A DNA stretch of 64,000 nucleotides from Blastochloris sulfoviridis (lineage in GTDB: Bacteria; Pseudomonadota; Alphaproteobacteria; Rhizobiales; Xanthobacteraceae). The stretch is from the NCBI RefSeq assembly GCF_008630065.1, contig NZ_VWPL01000015.1:22449-86448 (forward strand), read 5' to 3'. Under the pieces are notes generated by a model, which saw only the letters and a list, made by a program, of their open reading frames with translations, did no database searches and was not told the origin of the DNA. Made by a program: the position numbers and the translations under genes. How positions within the stretch are numbered: the first letter of the stretch is position 1; every line of letters starts with the position of its first letter. Below are positions 23,752 through 35,093 of this stretch, piece by piece.

Positions 23752-25074
23752 TCACTCCGCCGCCACGGCGATGTCGGACGGCTCGCGCACCGCCGCCGCC
23801 ACATCCGGCCGCGCCGCATAAGCGTCGATGCGCGCCTCGATCTCGTGGCGGAAATGGCGGATCAGGCCCTGCACCGGCCACGCCGCGGCATCGCCCAGCG
23901 CGCAGATGGTGTGGCCCTCGACCTGATAGGACACGTCGAGAAGCAGGTCGATCTCGCGCTTGGTGGCGCGCCCCTCGGCCATGCGGCTCACCACCCGCCA
24001 CATCCAGCCGGTGCCTTCGCGGCACGGCGTGCACTGGCCGCAGCTCTCGTGCTTGTAGAAATAGCTGAGGCGAGCGATGGCGCGGATGATGTCGGTGGAC
24101 TTGTCCATCACGATCACCGCCGCGGTGCCCAGCCCCGAGCGCAGCGCCTTCAGCGAATCGAAGTCCATCGGCGAGTCGATGATCTCCGCTGCCGGCACGC
24201 ACGGCACCGATGAGCCGCCGGGGATGACGGCCAGCAGATTGTCCCAGCCGCCACGCACGCCGCCGGCGTGCTTGTCGATCAGCTCGCGGAACGGCACGCC
24301 CATCGCCTCCTCGACATTGCAGGGCGTGTTCACGTGGCCGGAGATGCAGAACAGCTTGGTGCCGGTGTTGTTGGGCCGGCCGATGCCGGCGAACCACGCG
24401 CCGCCGCGGCGCAGGATGTCCGGCACCACCGCGATGGATTCGACATTGTTGACCGTGGTCGGGCAGCCATAGAGGCCGACATTGGCCGGGAATGGCGGCT
24501 TCATCCGCGGCATGCCCTTCTTGCCCTCGATGCTCTCCAGCATCGCGGTCTCTTCGCCGCAGATATAGGCGCCGGCACCGTGGACGACGTAGAGGTCGAA
24601 ATCCCAGCCGTGAATATTGTTCTTGCCGAGCAGCCGCGCCTCATAGGCCTGGTCGACCGCCGCCTGCAGCCGCTCGCGCTCACGGATGAACTCGCCACGC
24701 ACATAGATGTAGCCGGTGTGCGCGCCCATGGCGAAGCCGGCGATCAGCGAGCCCTCGACCAACAGATGCGGGTCGTGGCGCAGGATTTCGCGGTCCTTGC
24801 AGGTGCCGGGCTCGGATTCGTCGGCGTTCACCACGAGATAGGACGGCCGCCCGTCCGAGCCCTTGGGCATGAACGACCATTTGAGCCCGGTCGGGAAGCC
24901 GGCGCCGCCGCGCCCGCGCAGGCCCGAGGCCTTGACCTCGTTGATGATCCAGTCGCGGCCCTTCTCCAGCAACACCCGCGTGCCGTCCCAGCCGCCACGC
25001 GCGCGGGCGCCCTTCAGCCCCCAGTCGTGGAGGCCGTAGAGATTGGTGAAGATGCGGTCCTTGTCGGCGAGCAT
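23752..25074 (-). CDS. nuoF: NADH-quinone oxidoreductase subunit F
   Basis: The NADH-oxidising subunit that holds FMN and cluster N3; 440 residues. The FMN site [13 protein letters not shown] and the NADH site ([16 protein letters not shown]) are visible, as is the 4Fe-4S motif [12 protein letters not shown] near the C-terminus. The start [14 protein letters not shown] is the ATG at 25072-25074. The gene sits six bases from nuoE. Confidence 0.96.
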   Translation of the reverse strand: MLADKDRIFTNLYGLHDWGLKGARARGGWDGTRVLLEKGRDWIINEVKASGLRGRGGAGFPTGLKWSFMPKGSDGRPSYLVVNADESEPGTCKDREILRHDPHLLVEGSLIAGFAMGAHTGYIYVRGEFIRERERLQAAVDQAYEARLLGKNNIHGWDFDLYVVHGAGAYICGEETAMLESIEGKKGMPRMKPPFPANVGLYGCPTTVNNVESIAVVPDILRRGGAWFAGIGRPNNTGTKLFCISGHVNTPCNVEEAMGVPFRELIDKHAGGVRGGWDNLLAVIPGGSSVPCVPAAEIIDSPMDFDSLKALRSGLGTAAVIVMDKSTDIIRAIARLSYFYKHESCGQCTPCREGTGWMWRVVSRMAEGRATKREIDLLLDVSYQVEGHTICALGDAAAWPVQGLIRHFRHEIEARIDAYAARPDVAAAVREPSDIAVAAE

Positions 25075-25079
25075 GGCTT

Positions 25080-25718
25080 TCACTCCGCCGGAGTCTTGTC
25101 GTCGGCGCCCGGCGCCGGATCGCCAGTCAGCGTGGTCAGGCCGCCGGCCGGCGCCGAGAACTGGCGCTCGACCTGCGGCCCCGGCTTGACCGGACGGCCG
25201 GCGGCGAGGTTGTCCAGCAGCTTCGCCAGGGTTTCGGGCGTGAGGTCCTCGTAATAGTCGGCGCCGATCTGCACCATCGGCGCGTTCACGCAGGCGCCCA
25301 GGCACTCGACCTCCGCCCAGGAGAACTTGCCGTCGGCGGTGACGTGGCGCTCGTGGCCGATCTTGTCGTGGCAGACCTTCTTCAGCGCCTCGGCGCCGCG
25401 CAGCATGCACGGCGTCGTGCCGCACACCTGCACGAAATGCTGGCCGACCGGCTCAAGGTTGAACATCGTGTAGAAGGTCGCGACCTCCAGCACCCGGATA
25501 GGGGGCATGGCGAGCAGCTCGGCCACATGCTCGATCGCCTTCTGCGGCAGCCAGCCGCCGGCCTGCTCCTGGGCGCGCCACAGCAGCGCGATCACCGCGG
25601 ACGCCTGCCGCCCTTCCGGATATTTGGCGATCTGGGTCTGGGCCCAGGCCGCGTTCTCCGCCGTGAAGGCGAAGGCGTCGGGCTGCTGCTCGGCAGGCGC
25701 GAGACGACGGACACTCAT
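25080..25718 (-). CDS. nuoE: NADH-quinone oxidoreductase subunit E
   Basis: A thioredoxin-fold subunit (212 residues) carrying the 2Fe-2S cluster N1a. The ligand pattern is [10 protein letters not shown], then [11 protein letters not shown]. An unstructured Pro/Ala-rich tail of about 40 residues follows the core, common in alphaproteobacteria. It lies three bases after the Uma2-family gene. Confidence 0.95.
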   Translation of the reverse strand: MSVRRLAPAEQQPDAFAFTAENAAWAQTQIAKYPEGRQASAVIALLWRAQEQAGGWLPQKAIEHVAELLAMPPIRVLEVATFYTMFNLEPVGQHFVQVCGTTPCMLRGAEALKKVCHDKIGHERHVTADGKFSWAEVECLGACVNAPMVQIGADYYEDLTPETLAKLLDNLAAGRPVKPGPQVERQFSAPAGGLTTLTGDPAPGADDKTPAE

Positions 25719-25721
25719 GAC

Positions 25722-26300
25722 TCAATTCTCTCCCTGCGCAGCGGCGGGGCCGAGCAGCGCCTCGAAGGCAACCGTCATGCCGGGCGGATCGAGCACGATC
25801 TCCCCCTCATGCACGATGCGGGTGGCGATGGCCTCGCCGGTCTTGTGGTGATGCACCACCGCGCGCTTCTCCGGCAGCACGATGAGATAATGGCGGATGC
25901 TGGGAACCGAGAAATACTCGACCAGCAGCACCTGCTGATCGTCACGCTCGCTCGACGGCGAGGTGACCTCGACCACGATCACCGGTGCCTCGATCAGCTT
26001 GGCGTCGAGGTCGGCCGGCACCCCGCACTGCACCGAGGCATCCGGCTCGCGCACCGTATCCTTATTGACGGCGATCCCCACCCCGTCGGTGAACACCGTG
26101 CAGGGTAGCCCCGCCGCACGGACGGCATTCTGCAGAGCAACCGCAACGGCGAGCTTCACCAGATTGTGCCGCACCCGCTCCGGCGACATCGCCACCACCC
26201 GACCCTCGACCAGTTCGAAGCGGCCGGGCGGCCGGGCTTCGCCCCAGGCGAGGTAGTCGGTGACGGTCATCCGCCGGTCCGGACAGGGCGCTGCGGTCAT
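25722..26300 (-). CDS. Uma2-family (DUF820, PD-(D/E)XK-like) protein inside nuo operon
   Basis: A 192-residue protein of the Uma2/DUF820 restriction-endonuclease-like fold. Recognisable segments are [14 protein letters not shown], the motif EPDASVQ and the strand [11 protein letters not shown]. The lysine usual in the following helix (pattern K..Y near D) appears replaced: the segment reads [11 protein letters not shown], so nuclease activity is doubtful. Its ATG (26298-26300) overlaps the nuoD stop by ATGA, so it is translated with complex I genes. Uma2 proteins are usually stand-alone accessory genes with unclear roles, which makes this position odd. A second Met ten residues in is an alternative start. 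Confidence 0.85.
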   Translation of the reverse strand: MTAAPCPDRRMTVTDYLAWGEARPPGRFELVEGRVVAMSPERVRHNLVKLAVAVALQNAVRAAGLPCTVFTDGVGIAVNKDTVREPDASVQCGVPADLDAKLIEAPVIVVEVTSPSSERDDQQVLLVEYFSVPSIRHYLIVLPEKRAVVHHHKTGEAIATRIVHEGEIVLDPPGMTVAFEALLGPAAAQGEN

Positions 26301-27490
26301 CGGTCGACCTCGCCGAACACAACGTCGATGGTGGCGATGACGGCGGGAATGTCCGCCAGCATGTGGCCCTTGGACAGGAACTCCATGGCCTGCAGGTGGA
26401 CGAAGCCAGGCGAACGGATCTTGCAGCGATAGGGCTTGTTGGTGCCGTCGGCCACCAGATAGACGCCGAACTCGCCCTTGGGCGCCTCGACCGCGGCATA
26501 GACCTCGCCGGCCGGCACGTGGAAGCCCTCGGTGTAGAGCTTGAAGTGCTGGATCAGCGCCTCCATCGAGCGCTTCATCTCGCTGCGGCGCGGCGGCACC
26601 ACCTTGTGGTCGGGCGCCAGCACCGGGCCGGCGCCGGCAACGCTGCTGAGCTTGTCGCAGCACTGCTTGATGAGGCGCACCGACTCCCGCATCTCCAGCA
26701 TGCGGCAGAGGTAGCGGTCGTAGCAGTCGCCGTTCTTGCCGACCGGAATGTCGAATTCGAGATCCTCGTAGCACTCGTAGGGCTGCGCCTTGCGCAGATC
26801 CCAGGCGATGCCCGAGCCGCGTACCATGATGCCAGAGAAGCCGCGCGCCCAGACATCCTCCGGCTTGATCACGCAGATGTCGACATTGCGCTGCTTGAAG
26901 ATGCGGTTGCCGGTGAGCAGCCGGTCGAGGTCGTCGACCACGCCCAGGAACGGATCGCACCACGCCCGGATGTCCTCGATCAGCGCCGGCGGCAGGTCCT
27001 GGTGCACGCCGCCGACCCGGAAATAGTTGGCGTGCATGCGCGCGCCGGAGGCCCGCTCGTAGAAGCAGAAGATCTTCTCGCGCTCCTCGTAGACCCACAG
27101 CGGCGGGGTCAGCGCGCCGACGTCGAGCGCGTGCGAGCCGATATTGATCAGGTGGTTGGCGATTCGCGTCAGCTCCGAATAGAGCACGCGGATCAGCTGG
27201 GCGCGGTAGGGCACGGCGAGGCCGAGCAGCCGCTCGATCGCCAGCACGAAGGCGTGCTCGCAATTCATCGGCGACACATAGTCGAGCCGGTCGAAATACG
27301 GCACCGCCTGGGCGTAGGTCTTGTACTCGATCAGCTTCTCGGTGCCGCGGTGCAACAGGCCGATATGCGGATCGGCGCGGGTGATCACCTCGCCGTCGAG
27401 ATCGAGGATCAGCCGCAGCACGCCGTGCGCGGACGGGTGCTGCGGGCCGAGATTGATGGTGAAATCGCGAGCCGTGGCGTCGGCGCCCAT
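26297..27490 (-). CDS. nuoD: NADH-quinone oxidoreductase subunit D
   Basis: A 49-kDa-type subunit (397 residues) related to the large subunit of NiFe hydrogenases; it lines the quinone pocket with NuoB. The segment [13 protein letters not shown] near residue 14 carries the quinone-contact histidine loop, and CDPFLG and the C-terminal DVVFGEVDR fit the family. NuoC and NuoD are separate genes here, not fused. Confidence 0.96.
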   Translation of the reverse strand: MGADATARDFTINLGPQHPSAHGVLRLILDLDGEVITRADPHIGLLHRGTEKLIEYKTYAQAVPYFDRLDYVSPMNCEHAFVLAIERLLGLAVPYRAQLIRVLYSELTRIANHLINIGSHALDVGALTPPLWVYEEREKIFCFYERASGARMHANYFRVGGVHQDLPPALIEDIRAWCDPFLGVVDDLDRLLTGNRIFKQRNVDICVIKPEDVWARGFSGIMVRGSGIAWDLRKAQPYECYEDLEFDIPVGKNGDCYDRYLCRMLEMRESVRLIKQCCDKLSSVAGAGPVLAPDHKVVPPRRSEMKRSMEALIQHFKLYTEGFHVPAGEVYAAVEAPKGEFGVYLVADGTNKPYRCKIRSPGFVHLQAMEFLSKGHMLADIPAVIATIDVVFGEVDR

Positions 27491-27502
27491 GTCCTTCCCC
27501 CC

Positions 27503-28141
27503 TCAGCCCGCCCGATTGGCCTTCTCGTCGCCGGGCAGCACATAGTCGGTGCCTTCCCAGGGCGAGAGGAAGTCGAAGTTGCGGAACTCCTGCATCAGCC
27601 GCACCGGCTCGTAGACCACGCGCTTCTGCTCGTCGTCCCAGCGCAGCTCGACATAGCCGCTGAGCGGGAAGTCCTTGCGCAGCGGGTGGCCGTCGAAGCC
27701 ATAGTCGGTGAGGATGCGGCGCAGGTCCGGATTGCCGTCGAACAGCACGCCGTAGAGATCGTAGGCCTCGCGCTCGAACCAGCCGGCGCCGGGATAGAGC
27801 CCGACGATGGAGGGCACCGGCGTCGTCTCGTCGGTCTCCACCTTCACCCGCACCCGCAGGTTCTGCTGCGGCGACAGCAGGTGGTAGACGACGTCGAAAC
27901 GCTTCTCGCGCGCCGGCCAGTCGACGCCGCACAGATCGACGAAGGCGATGAACCGGCAGGCCGGATCGTCGTGCAGGAAGCGCAGCACCTCGACGATCCG
28001 CGCCGCCTCGGCCCGAACGGTCAACTCGCCCAGCGCAATGTCGAAGCCCGTCACGGCCCCGGGCAGCGCCGCTGCCGCCGCCGCGCCGATCTCCCGCAAC
28101 GCCGTGTCGAGGAGACCGCCATCCCCGTAATATCTGGTCAC
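27503..28141 (-). CDS. nuoC: NADH-quinone oxidoreductase subunit C
   Basis: A 30-kDa-type peripheral subunit, 212 residues. The start is a GTG at 28139-28141 that overlaps the nuoB stop (GTGA); no later ATG leaves an intact N-terminus. The family signature is visible as [20 protein letters not shown] followed by [13 protein letters not shown]. Confidence 0.93.
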   Translation of the reverse strand: MTRYYGDGGLLDTALREIGAAAAAALPGAVTGFDIALGELTVRAEAARIVEVLRFLHDDPACRFIAFVDLCGVDWPAREKRFDVVYHLLSPQQNLRVRVKVETDETTPVPSIVGLYPGAGWFEREAYDLYGVLFDGNPDLRRILTDYGFDGHPLRKDFPLSGYVELRWDDEQKRVVYEPVRLMQEFRNFDFLSPWEGTDYVLPGDEKANRAG

Positions 28142-28716
28142 CGCTCGATGGTCCCCGTCCGACGAATCTTCTTTTGCAGCAGCATCACGCCGTAGAGCAG
28201 CGCCTCCGCCGTCGGCGGGCAGCCCGGAACGTAGATGTCGACCGGCACGATGCGATCGCAGCCGCGCACAACCGAATACGAATAGTGGTAGTAGCCGCCG
28301 CCATTGGCACAGGAGCCCATGGAGATGACGTATCGCGGCTCCGGCATCTGGTCGTAGACCTTGCGCAGCGCGGGCGCCATCTTGTTGGTCAGGGTGCCGG
28401 CGACGATCATGCAGTCCGACTGGCGCGGCGAGGCGCGCGGCGCGAAGCCGAATCGCTCGAAATCGTAGCGCGGCATGGCGCCGTGGATCATCTCGACCGC
28501 GCAGCAGGCGAGCCCGAAGGTCATCCACATCAGCGAGCCGGTGCGCGCCCAGTTGATGATCTCGTCGGTGGCGGTGACGAGGAAGCCCTTGTCGGCCAGC
28601 TCGTCATTGATGCCGGTGAAGAAGGGATCGTCCGAGCCGATCGGCTTGCCGGTGCGCGGGTCGAGAATGCCTCTGGGCGCCGGGGCGATGGCCGCAGACT
28701 TGTCCATCAGTCCCAT
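28138..28716 (-). CDS. nuoB: NADH-quinone oxidoreductase subunit B
   Basis: The subunit with cluster N2, the last iron-sulfur centre before quinone. Cysteine ligands are in [20 protein letters not shown] and [14 protein letters not shown] chose the ATG at 28714-28716 ([10 protein letters not shown]), which overlaps the nuoA stop by ten bases; a second ATG at 28705-28707 overlaps it by one base and is nearly as likely. The protein is 192 or 189 residues. Confidence 0.94.
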   Translation of the reverse strand: MGLMDKSAAIAPAPRGILDPRTGKPIGSDDPFFTGINDELADKGFLVTATDEIINWARTGSLMWMTFGLACCAVEMIHGAMPRYDFERFGFAPRASPRQSDCMIVAGTLTNKMAPALRKVYDQMPEPRYVISMGSCANGGGYYHYSYSVVRGCDRIVPVDIYVPGCPPTAEALLYGVMLLQKKIRRTGTIER

Positions 28717-29072
28717 TCCAGGGCCCCCTTCTTCCACTCATAGACGAAGCCGACCGTCAGCACGCCCAGAAACACCATCATTGACCAGAACCCGAACACG
28801 CCGACATCGCCGAACGCCACCGCCCACGGAAACAGGAACGCCACTTCGAGATCGAAGATAATGAACAGGATCGACACCAGATAGAAGCGGATGTCGAATT
28901 TCATGCGGGCATCGCCGAAGGCGTTGAACCCGCATTCATAGGCCGAGAGCTTCTCGGGATCCGGCTGCTGATAGGCCACCACGAACGGCGCGATCAGCAG
29001 CACCAGCCCGATCACCAGCGACAGGCCGATGAAGATGACGAGCGGGAGATAGGCGACAAGCAGCTCGGTCAT
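28707..29072 (-). CDS. nuoA: NADH-quinone oxidoreductase subunit A
   Basis: The first gene of the complex I operon; 121 residues with three membrane helices. The family loop is seen as [20 protein letters not shown], followed by the second helix ([20 protein letters not shown]). The start [14 protein letters not shown] has AAGAGGTGA upstream. The operon promoter should lie in 29073-29728, but I could not pick out a clear one. Confidence 0.95.
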   Translation of the reverse strand: MTELLVAYLPLVIFIGLSLVIGLVLLIAPFVVAYQQPDPEKLSAYECGFNAFGDARMKFDIRFYLVSILFIIFDLEVAFLFPWAVAFGDVGVFGFWSMMVFLGVLTVGFVYEWKKGALEWD

Positions 29073-29728
29073 CGTCCAGTTCACCTCTTGAGGCGTGCGC
29101 GCGGATGAGACCGACGCGCGCGGAGAAGCCCGGCGCGTCGGCGGCCCGGCACCCCGGACCCATCCGATAGTCGAATGGTTAGCGCACGGCCTCACCCCCC
29201 GCAAGCTCGCCGGCACGCGTTATTCGGATATCGGGGGCGTAATGACCGACAGATCTGCAGACTTGGCCTACAATTGAGGCAGCCGCGCCAAATCCCTGGG
29301 CACGCAGTTGCAGCATTTTTGACTTCGCTGCTGCGAAATCCTGCCGGTTCAACCGTTACGTCGACTCTCCATTGCCATTCCTGCCGGCCAGGACAAGGTC
29401 TCCCGGCGGTTTGCATCAGTCCACCATTACGCAACCGCGAAAGTTCTTGCCGCAGTCGCGGCCATCACTGCGCAGTCATCCACAGAAGCCGATATGGTGC
29501 GCGCTCTGCCGGCGGCAATGCCCGGCCCGTCCGCCCCCTGGCACCGGCCCATTCCACGGGGCCATCCACAGGAGAATGCGGTCGGAGACGGCCGCGCGCC
29601 CGGCGCCCGAGCCGGAACCGGATGCGCGGACGCCGGCAAACGATCCTGATCGCGACCTCGCCAACGGACGGGCTTGACGAGGGCAGGGTTGGGCCTTATG
29701 TCCGCGCTCTCGCTTGCGATGAGCACGC
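29073..29728. other. Intergenic region upstream of nuo operon and tRNA-Asp
   Basis: About 650 bases that separate the leftward nuo operon from the rightward tRNA gene. I see no supported gene. The segment should contain both promoters, but no strong -35/-10 pair is evident on either strand. Confidence 0.5.
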
Positions 29729-29805
<77 letters not shown>

Positions 29806-30272
29806 CTTTGTGCCCGCCGGTTTTCCGGCGCCGGGCGGCGAAAGACCAAACGCCCGAACTCAAGCTCCCAACCCAAGTTCCCAACCCAACCCAAATTCCC
29901 AACCCATTCCGTGCGCCCAACCCAAGCGTCCGGCAGCGAATACCCTTGAATCCCCAGTCCGACCCGTTGCTCCGCCTGCTGGGGCGGTCTGCCGCGGCCC
30001 GGAGTCGGGAGTAGTGGGAGTCGCACCGCCCTAAGTCCGGGCCGCGGCGCGCACGCACCGCGCCGACCCACCTCCATCCCCTCCCCTAACGTGTTGTCCT
30101 GACGCGCTCTCTTGCGCAGAACCGGTTTCCGTTTGGACCGGGAATGCTCTAAACCTGAACCATTCAGCCAAACGGCCGCCAGCCCCAGGGCGGCGGCGGG
30201 AACGGGACACGCCGCCCCGGATGTGCCGCCACAGGCGCTCGGCGCGGCGGCGGGACGAGAGCGGAGGGTCCG
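29806..30272. repeat. Intergenic region with CCCAACCCAA repeats and a family B palindrome
   Basis: No gene is supported. 29866-29930 is low-complexity sequence built from TTCCCAACCCAA-like units. 30105-30150 holds a degenerate family B palindrome (GCGCTCTCTTGCGCAGA, CCGGTTTCC core, GGAATGCTCT). The remainder is the leader of the permease gene. Confidence 0.55.
29815..29830 (+). terminator. Short hairpin after tRNA-Asp
   Basis: CGCCGG (29815-29820), loop TTTT, CCGGCG (29825-29830), ten bases after the tRNA. There is no T-run after the stem, so it is only a candidate processing or termination signal. Confidence 0.3.
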
Positions 30273-31607
30273 ATGGACACGGCCAGGATGGACACGCCCA
30301 AGCCGGCGCGCCTGTCTTTCCTCGATCGCTGGTTCGGGGTGACGGCCAGCGGCTCCACGGTGCGCACCGAGGCGATCGCCGGCGTCACCACCTTCCTCAC
30401 GATGGTCTACATCGTGTTCGTCAACCCGACGATCCTCGCCAGCACCGGCATGGACAAGGGCGCGGTGTTCGCCGCCACCTGCATCGCGGCGGCGGTCAGC
30501 ACGATGGTGATGGCGCTTTACGCCAAATACCCCATCGCGCTGGCGCCGGGCATGGGGCTCAACGCCTTCTTCGCCTTCACCGTGGTTCTGTCCTACCACT
30601 ACTCCTGGCAGCAGGCGCTGGCGGCGGTGTTCTGCTCGGGCGTGCTGTTCTTCCTGATCTCGGTGTTCCGCCTGCGCGAATACGTCATCAACGCCATTCC
30701 GCGGAACCTCAAGCTCGCCATCTCCGCCGGCGTCGGCCTGTTTCTCGGCATCATCGCCCTGGAGCAGGCGAAGATCGTGGTCGCCCACCCGGTGACGCTG
30801 GTGACGCTCGGCAGCCTGCGCGAGCCGGCGGCGATTCTCTGCCTCGTCGGCTTCGTGCTGATCGCCGCGCTGAATTCCCGCCGCCTGCTCGGCGGCACGC
30901 TGGTCGGCATCCTCGCCGTCACCCTGGCCGGCCTGCCGCTCGGGCTGACGACCTATGGCGGCGTGGTGGCCATGCCGCCCTCGCTGGCCCCGACCTTCCT
31001 GCAGCTCGATTTCTCGCGAATCTACGAGACCGCGTTCCTGGCGGTGGTGATCAGCTTCCTGTTCATCGACGTGTTCGACAATGCCGGCACCCTGATCGGC
31101 GTCGCCCACCAGGCCGGGCTCCTGGACAAGGACGGGCGCTTGCCGCGCATGAAGCAGGCGCTGGTCGCCGACAGCTTCGCCGCCATGTTCGGCGCGCTGA
31201 TCGGCACCTCGACCACCACCAGCTACATCGAGAGCACGGCGGGCGTGGCGGCGGGCGGCCGCACCGGCCTCACCGCGGCGGTGGTGGCGATTCTGTTCCT
31301 GCTGGCGCTGTTCTTCGCCCCGCTCGCCGGCATGATTCCCGCCTATGCCTCGGCGGCGGCGCTGCTCTATGTCGCCTGCCTGATGACCCGCGGCCTCGCC
31401 GAGATCGACTGGGACGACGCCACCGAATTTGCCCCGGCGGTGGTGGCGGCGGTCACCATGCCGCTGACCTATTCCATCGCCACCGGCATCGGGCTGGGCT
31501 TCATCACCTTCGTGGCCTGCAAGCTCGCCGCCGGCCGGTTCCGCGAGGTGAACGTCGCCGCCGTCCTGCTCGCGCTGGTGTTCGTGGTGAAGTTCGCGGT
31601 GCCGTGA
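30273..31607 (+). CDS. NCS2-family purine permease (AzgA/GhxP-like)
   Basis: A 444-residue inner-membrane transporter with about 13 hydrophobic segments, of the hypoxanthine/guanine/adenine branch of NCS2. The early segment AGVTTFLTMVYIVFVNP and the motif ALAPGMGLNAFFAF are typical, as is FLFIDVFDNAGTLIGVA, which carries a conserved acidic residue in the substrate site, and GTSTTTSYIESTAGVAAGGR. GGAGGG lies seven bases before the ATG at 30273; a second ATG five codons later is possible. The exact base transported cannot be read from sequence alone. Confidence 0.9.
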   Translation: MDTARMDTPKPARLSFLDRWFGVTASGSTVRTEAIAGVTTFLTMVYIVFVNPTILASTGMDKGAVFAATCIAAAVSTMVMALYAKYPIALAPGMGLNAFFAFTVVLSYHYSWQQALAAVFCSGVLFFLISVFRLREYVINAIPRNLKLAISAGVGLFLGIIALEQAKIVVAHPVTLVTLGSLREPAAILCLVGFVLIAALNSRRLLGGTLVGILAVTLAGLPLGLTTYGGVVAMPPSLAPTFLQLDFSRIYETAFLAVVISFLFIDVFDNAGTLIGVAHQAGLLDKDGRLPRMKQALVADSFAAMFGALIGTSTTTSYIESTAGVAAGGRTGLTAAVVAILFLLALFFAPLAGMIPAYASAAALLYVACLMTRGLAEIDWDDATEFAPAVVAAVTMPLTYSIATGIGLGFITFVACKLAAGRFREVNVAAVLLALVFVVKFAVP

Positions 31608-31781
31608 CCGGCTCTTGCGCCGCGGACGCAGCAGAATCAGGGCCGGTCGGGCGTATTTCGCGCCCGCCGGCATCGCCAGCGGCGCTGGATACCTCCAGAA
31701 CGACAAATCCCGCGTGAGGGGTGACCCGCCGCGCCCAACGAGGCTTTGACCGCGGAGGGACTTGGCCTTTACGTTCCGGGC

Positions 31782-34700
31782 ATGGCGATATTAGCGGCTC
31801 TTCATCACGTCACCCGTTACGTTTACGACCGTCCCGTCCACCTCGGGCCGCAGCTCATCCGACTCAGGCCGGCACCGCACTGCCGAACGCGCATTCCTTC
31901 CTATTCGCTGAAGGTGGTCCCCGAGACCCACTTCGTGAACTGGCAGCAGGATCCGTTCGGCAACTGGGTGGCGCGCTTCGTCTTCCCGGAGAAGACCACC
32001 GAATTCTCGATCACCGTCGACCTCGTGGCCGAGCTCACGGTGTTCAACCCGTTCGACTTCTTCGTCGAGCCGTGGGCCGACATCTACCCCTTCGTCTATC
32101 CACCCGAGATGGCGCTGGAACTTGCGCCCTGTCTCGAATGCGAGCCGACCGGCCCGGCCTTCGAGGCCTATCTCGCTGCGCTGCCCAAGGGGCCGGTCAA
32201 CACTGTCGATTTCCTGGTCGACCTCAACGCCCGCCTGCAGCGCGACATCCGCTACGTCATCCGCATGGAGCCGGGCGTGCAGGCGCCCGACGAGACGCTG
32301 GAGCTCAGGTCCGGCTCATGCCGCGACACCGGCTGGCTTCTGGTGCAGATCCTGCGCCGGCTCGGCCTCGCCGCCCGCTTCGTCTCGGGCTACCTCGTGC
32401 AGCTCAAGCCCGACCTGAAGTCGCTCGACGGCCCGTCGGGCACCGACCACGACTTCACCGACCTCCATGCCTGGGCCGAGGTCTACATCCCCGGCGCCGG
32501 CTGGATCGGCCTCGACCCGACCTCCGGCCTGTTCTGCGGCGAGGGCCATTTCCCGCTGTGCGCAGCGCCGCACTATCGCTCGGCCGCGCCGATCTCCGGC
32601 ACCGTCGACCCCGCCGAGGTGTCGTTCGCCTTCGAGATGAAGGTCACCCGCGTCGATGAGAAGCCGCGCGTCACATTGCCGTTCTCCGACGAGGCGTGGG
32701 CGGCGCTCGACCGGCTGGGCGAGGCGGTGGATGCCGACCTCGCCGCCCAGGATGTCCGTCTCACGCTGGGTGGTGAGCCAACCTTCGTCTCGATCGACGA
32801 CTACCAGTCGGCCGAGTGGAACACCGACGCGGTCGGCCCCACCAAGCGTAGCCGCGCCGATGATCTGATCCGCCGCCTGCGCGCGCGCTTCGCGCCGGCC
32901 GGCCTGCTGCACTACGGCCAGGGCAAGTGGTACCCGGGCGAGAGCCTGCCGCGCTGGTCGTTCGCGCTCTACTGGCGCAAGGATGGCAAGCCGATCTGGC
33001 GCAATCCGGACCTGATCGCCCGCGAGAACGCGCCCGCCCGCTGCTCGCCCGAAGACGCCAGGGACGTCGCCTGCGGCATCGCCGAGCGGCTCGGCCTTGA
33101 GGCCGATTACGTCGTCCCGGCATTCGAGGATCCGGCGCATTGGCTGCTGCAGGAGGCGAAGCTGCCGCCCAATGTCGATACTCAGGATTCGAAACTGGAG
33201 GACGCCGAGGCGCGCGCCCGCATCGCCAAGGTGTTCGACCGCGGGCTTGGCACGCCGGTCGGCTACGTGCTGCCGGTGCAGCGCTGGAACGCCGATGGCC
33301 GGCGCTGGCGCAGCGAGCATTGGGCGCTGCGGCGCGAGAAGCTGTTCCTGATGCCGGGCGACAGCCCGGTCGGCTTCCGCCTGCCGCTGGCGACGCTGCC
33401 ATGGGTGCCGCCGGCCTCCTATCCCTACGTGGTGCCGGCCGACCCGGTCGAGCCGAGGGGCGAGCTGCCTGATCCCGACGTGCTGCACCAGCGCGTCGTG
33501 CGGGCCGGCGGCGGTGCCCTCCCTGCCGGCAGGAGCGAGCAGGTCGGCCAGATCGCCTCGACCGGCGACGACGACGACGCGGTGCGCGCCGCGCTCGCGG
33601 TCGAGCCGCGCGACGGCCGCATCACCGTGTTCCTGCCGCCGACCGAGACGCTGGAGGATTGGCTGGAGCTGATCGCCTGCGTCGAGCGCACCGCCGAGGA
33701 TCTCGGCCTGCCGGTGCATGTCGAGGGCTACCCGCCGCCGGTCGATCCGCGGCTTATGGTGTTGAAGGTGACGCCCGACCCCGGCGTGATCGAGGTCAAC
33801 GTCCAGCCGGCGGCGAGCTGGCACGAATGCGTCGAGATCACCCGCGAACTCTATGCCGAGGCGCGGCTCGCCCGGCTCGGCACCGACAAGTTCATGATCG
33901 ATGGCCGCCACACCGGCACCGGCGGCGGCAACCACGTGGTGATCGGCGGCGCCACCCCGGCCGACAGCCCGTTCCTGCGCCGGCCCGACGTGCTGAAGAG
34001 CCTCATCGTCTATTGGCAGCGCCATCCCGCGCTGTCCTATCTGTTCTCGGGCCTGTTCATCGGTCCGACCAGCCAAGCGCCGCGCATCGATGAGGCGCGC
34101 CATGATTCGCTCTACGAGCTGGAGATCGCGCTGGCCAACATTCCCGCCCCGGGCTGTGGCCACATCCCGCTGTGGCTGATCGACCGGCTGCTGCGCAATC
34201 TGCTCGTCGATTCGAGCGGCAACACCCACCGCACCGAGATCTGCATCGACAAGCTGTTCTCGCCGGAAGGACCGACCGGCCGGCTCGGCCTCGTCGAGTT
34301 CCGCTCCTTCGAGATGCCGCCGGACTGGCGCATGAGCCTCGCACAGCAGCTCCTCCTGCGGGCGCTGATCGCGTGGTTCTGGCGCGAGCCGCAGGACGGA
34401 GCGCTGGTGCGCTGGGGCACCGTGCTGCACGATCGCTTCATGCTGCCCCATTTCGTGTGGGAGGACTTCCTCGGCGTGCTCGACGACCTTGCGCGCGCCG
34501 GCTACCCGTTCGAGCCCACCTGGTTCGCCGCCCAGCGCGAGTTCCGCTTCCCGTTCTACGGCCGGGTCGAGCACGGCGGCGTGCGGCTGGACCTGCGCCA
34601 GGCGTTGGAGCCCTGGCACGTGATGGGCGAGGAAGGCACCGTCGGCGGCACCGTGCGCTTCGTCGATTCCGCGGTCGAACGGCTTGAGGTGCGGGTGGAG

Positions 34701-35093
34701 GGCGTGCAGCCCGAGCGCCACGTCATCGCCTGCAACGGCCGCCGCGTGCCGCTGGTCTCCACCGGCCGGAACGGCGAGTATGTCGGCGGCGTGCGCTTCA
34801 AGGCGTGGCAGCCGGCTTCCGGCCTGCACCCGACGATTCCCGTGCACGCGCCGCTGACCTTCGACATCCTGGATTCGTGGAACCGCCGCTCGTTCGGCGG
34901 CTGCGTTTACCACGTCGCCCATCCGGGCGGCCGCAACTACGACACCTTCCCGGTCAATTCCTACGAGGCCGAGGCGCGCCGCCTCGCCCGCTTCCAGGAC
35001 CACGGTCATTCGCCGGGCTATGTCGCCGTGCCGCCGGATGAGGCGACCGGCGAGTTCCCGTCCACCCTCGATCTGCGCCGGCCACCGCCGTGA
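31782..35093 (+). CDS. Transglutaminase-like protein with DUF2126 (putative amidoligase) domain
   Basis: A two-part protein of 1103 residues. The N-terminal third is a bacterial transglutaminase-like protease fold with its triad visible: Cys in SGSCRDTGW near 180, His in DLHAWAEVY near 229, and Asp in GLDPTSG near 245. The remaining roughly 800 residues match the DUF2126 family, described by Pfam as a putative amidoligase, with segments such as [26 protein letters not shown] and [21 protein letters not shown] chose the ATG at 31782; an in-frame TTG lies 36 bases upstream. Its stop overlaps the next gene (GTGA). The substrate is unknown; the group is thought to join or modify peptides. Confidence 0.92.
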   Translation: MAILAALHHVTRYVYDRPVHLGPQLIRLRPAPHCRTRIPSYSLKVVPETHFVNWQQDPFGNWVARFVFPEKTTEFSITVDLVAELTVFNPFDFFVEPWADIYPFVYPPEMALELAPCLECEPTGPAFEAYLAALPKGPVNTVDFLVDLNARLQRDIRYVIRMEPGVQAPDETLELRSGSCRDTGWLLVQILRRLGLAARFVSGYLVQLKPDLKSLDGPSGTDHDFTDLHAWAEVYIPGAGWIGLDPTSGLFCGEGHFPLCAAPHYRSAAPISGTVDPAEVSFAFEMKVTRVDEKPRVTLPFSDEAWAALDRLGEAVDADLAAQDVRLTLGGEPTFVSIDDYQSAEWNTDAVGPTKRSRADDLIRRLRARFAPAGLLHYGQGKWYPGESLPRWSFALYWRKDGKPIWRNPDLIARENAPARCSPEDARDVACGIAERLGLEADYVVPAFEDPAHWLLQEAKLPPNVDTQDSKLEDAEARARIAKVFDRGLGTPVGYVLPVQRWNADGRRWRSEHWALRREKLFLMPGDSPVGFRLPLATLPWVPPASYPYVVPADPVEPRGELPDPDVLHQRVVRAGGGALPAGRSEQVGQIASTGDDDDAVRAALAVEPRDGRITVFLPPTETLEDWLELIACVERTAEDLGLPVHVEGYPPPVDPRLMVLKVTPDPGVIEVNVQPAASWHECVEITRELYAEARLARLGTDKFMIDGRHTGTGGGNHVVIGGATPADSPFLRRPDVLKSLIVYWQRHPALSYLFSGLFIGPTSQAPRIDEARHDSLYELEIALANIPAPGCGHIPLWLIDRLLRNLLVDSSGNTHRTEICIDKLFSPEGPTGRLGLVEFRSFEMPPDWRMSLAQQLLLRALIAWFWREPQDGALVRWGTVLHDRFMLPHFVWEDFLGVLDDLARAGYPFEPTWFAAQREFRFPFYGRVEHGGVRLDLRQALEPWHVMGEEGTVGGTVRFVDSAVERLEVRVEGVQPERHVIACNGRRVPLVSTGRNGEYVGGVRFKAWQPASGLHPTIPVHAPLTFDILDSWNRRSFGGCVYHVAHPGGRNYDTFPVNSYEAEARRLARFQDHGHSPGYVAVPPDEATGEFPSTLDLRRPPP

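Noticed and set aside
29990..30272. Purine riboswitch upstream of the NCS2 permease
   Set aside because: The GC-rich leader lacks the conserved core of known purine or related riboswitches.
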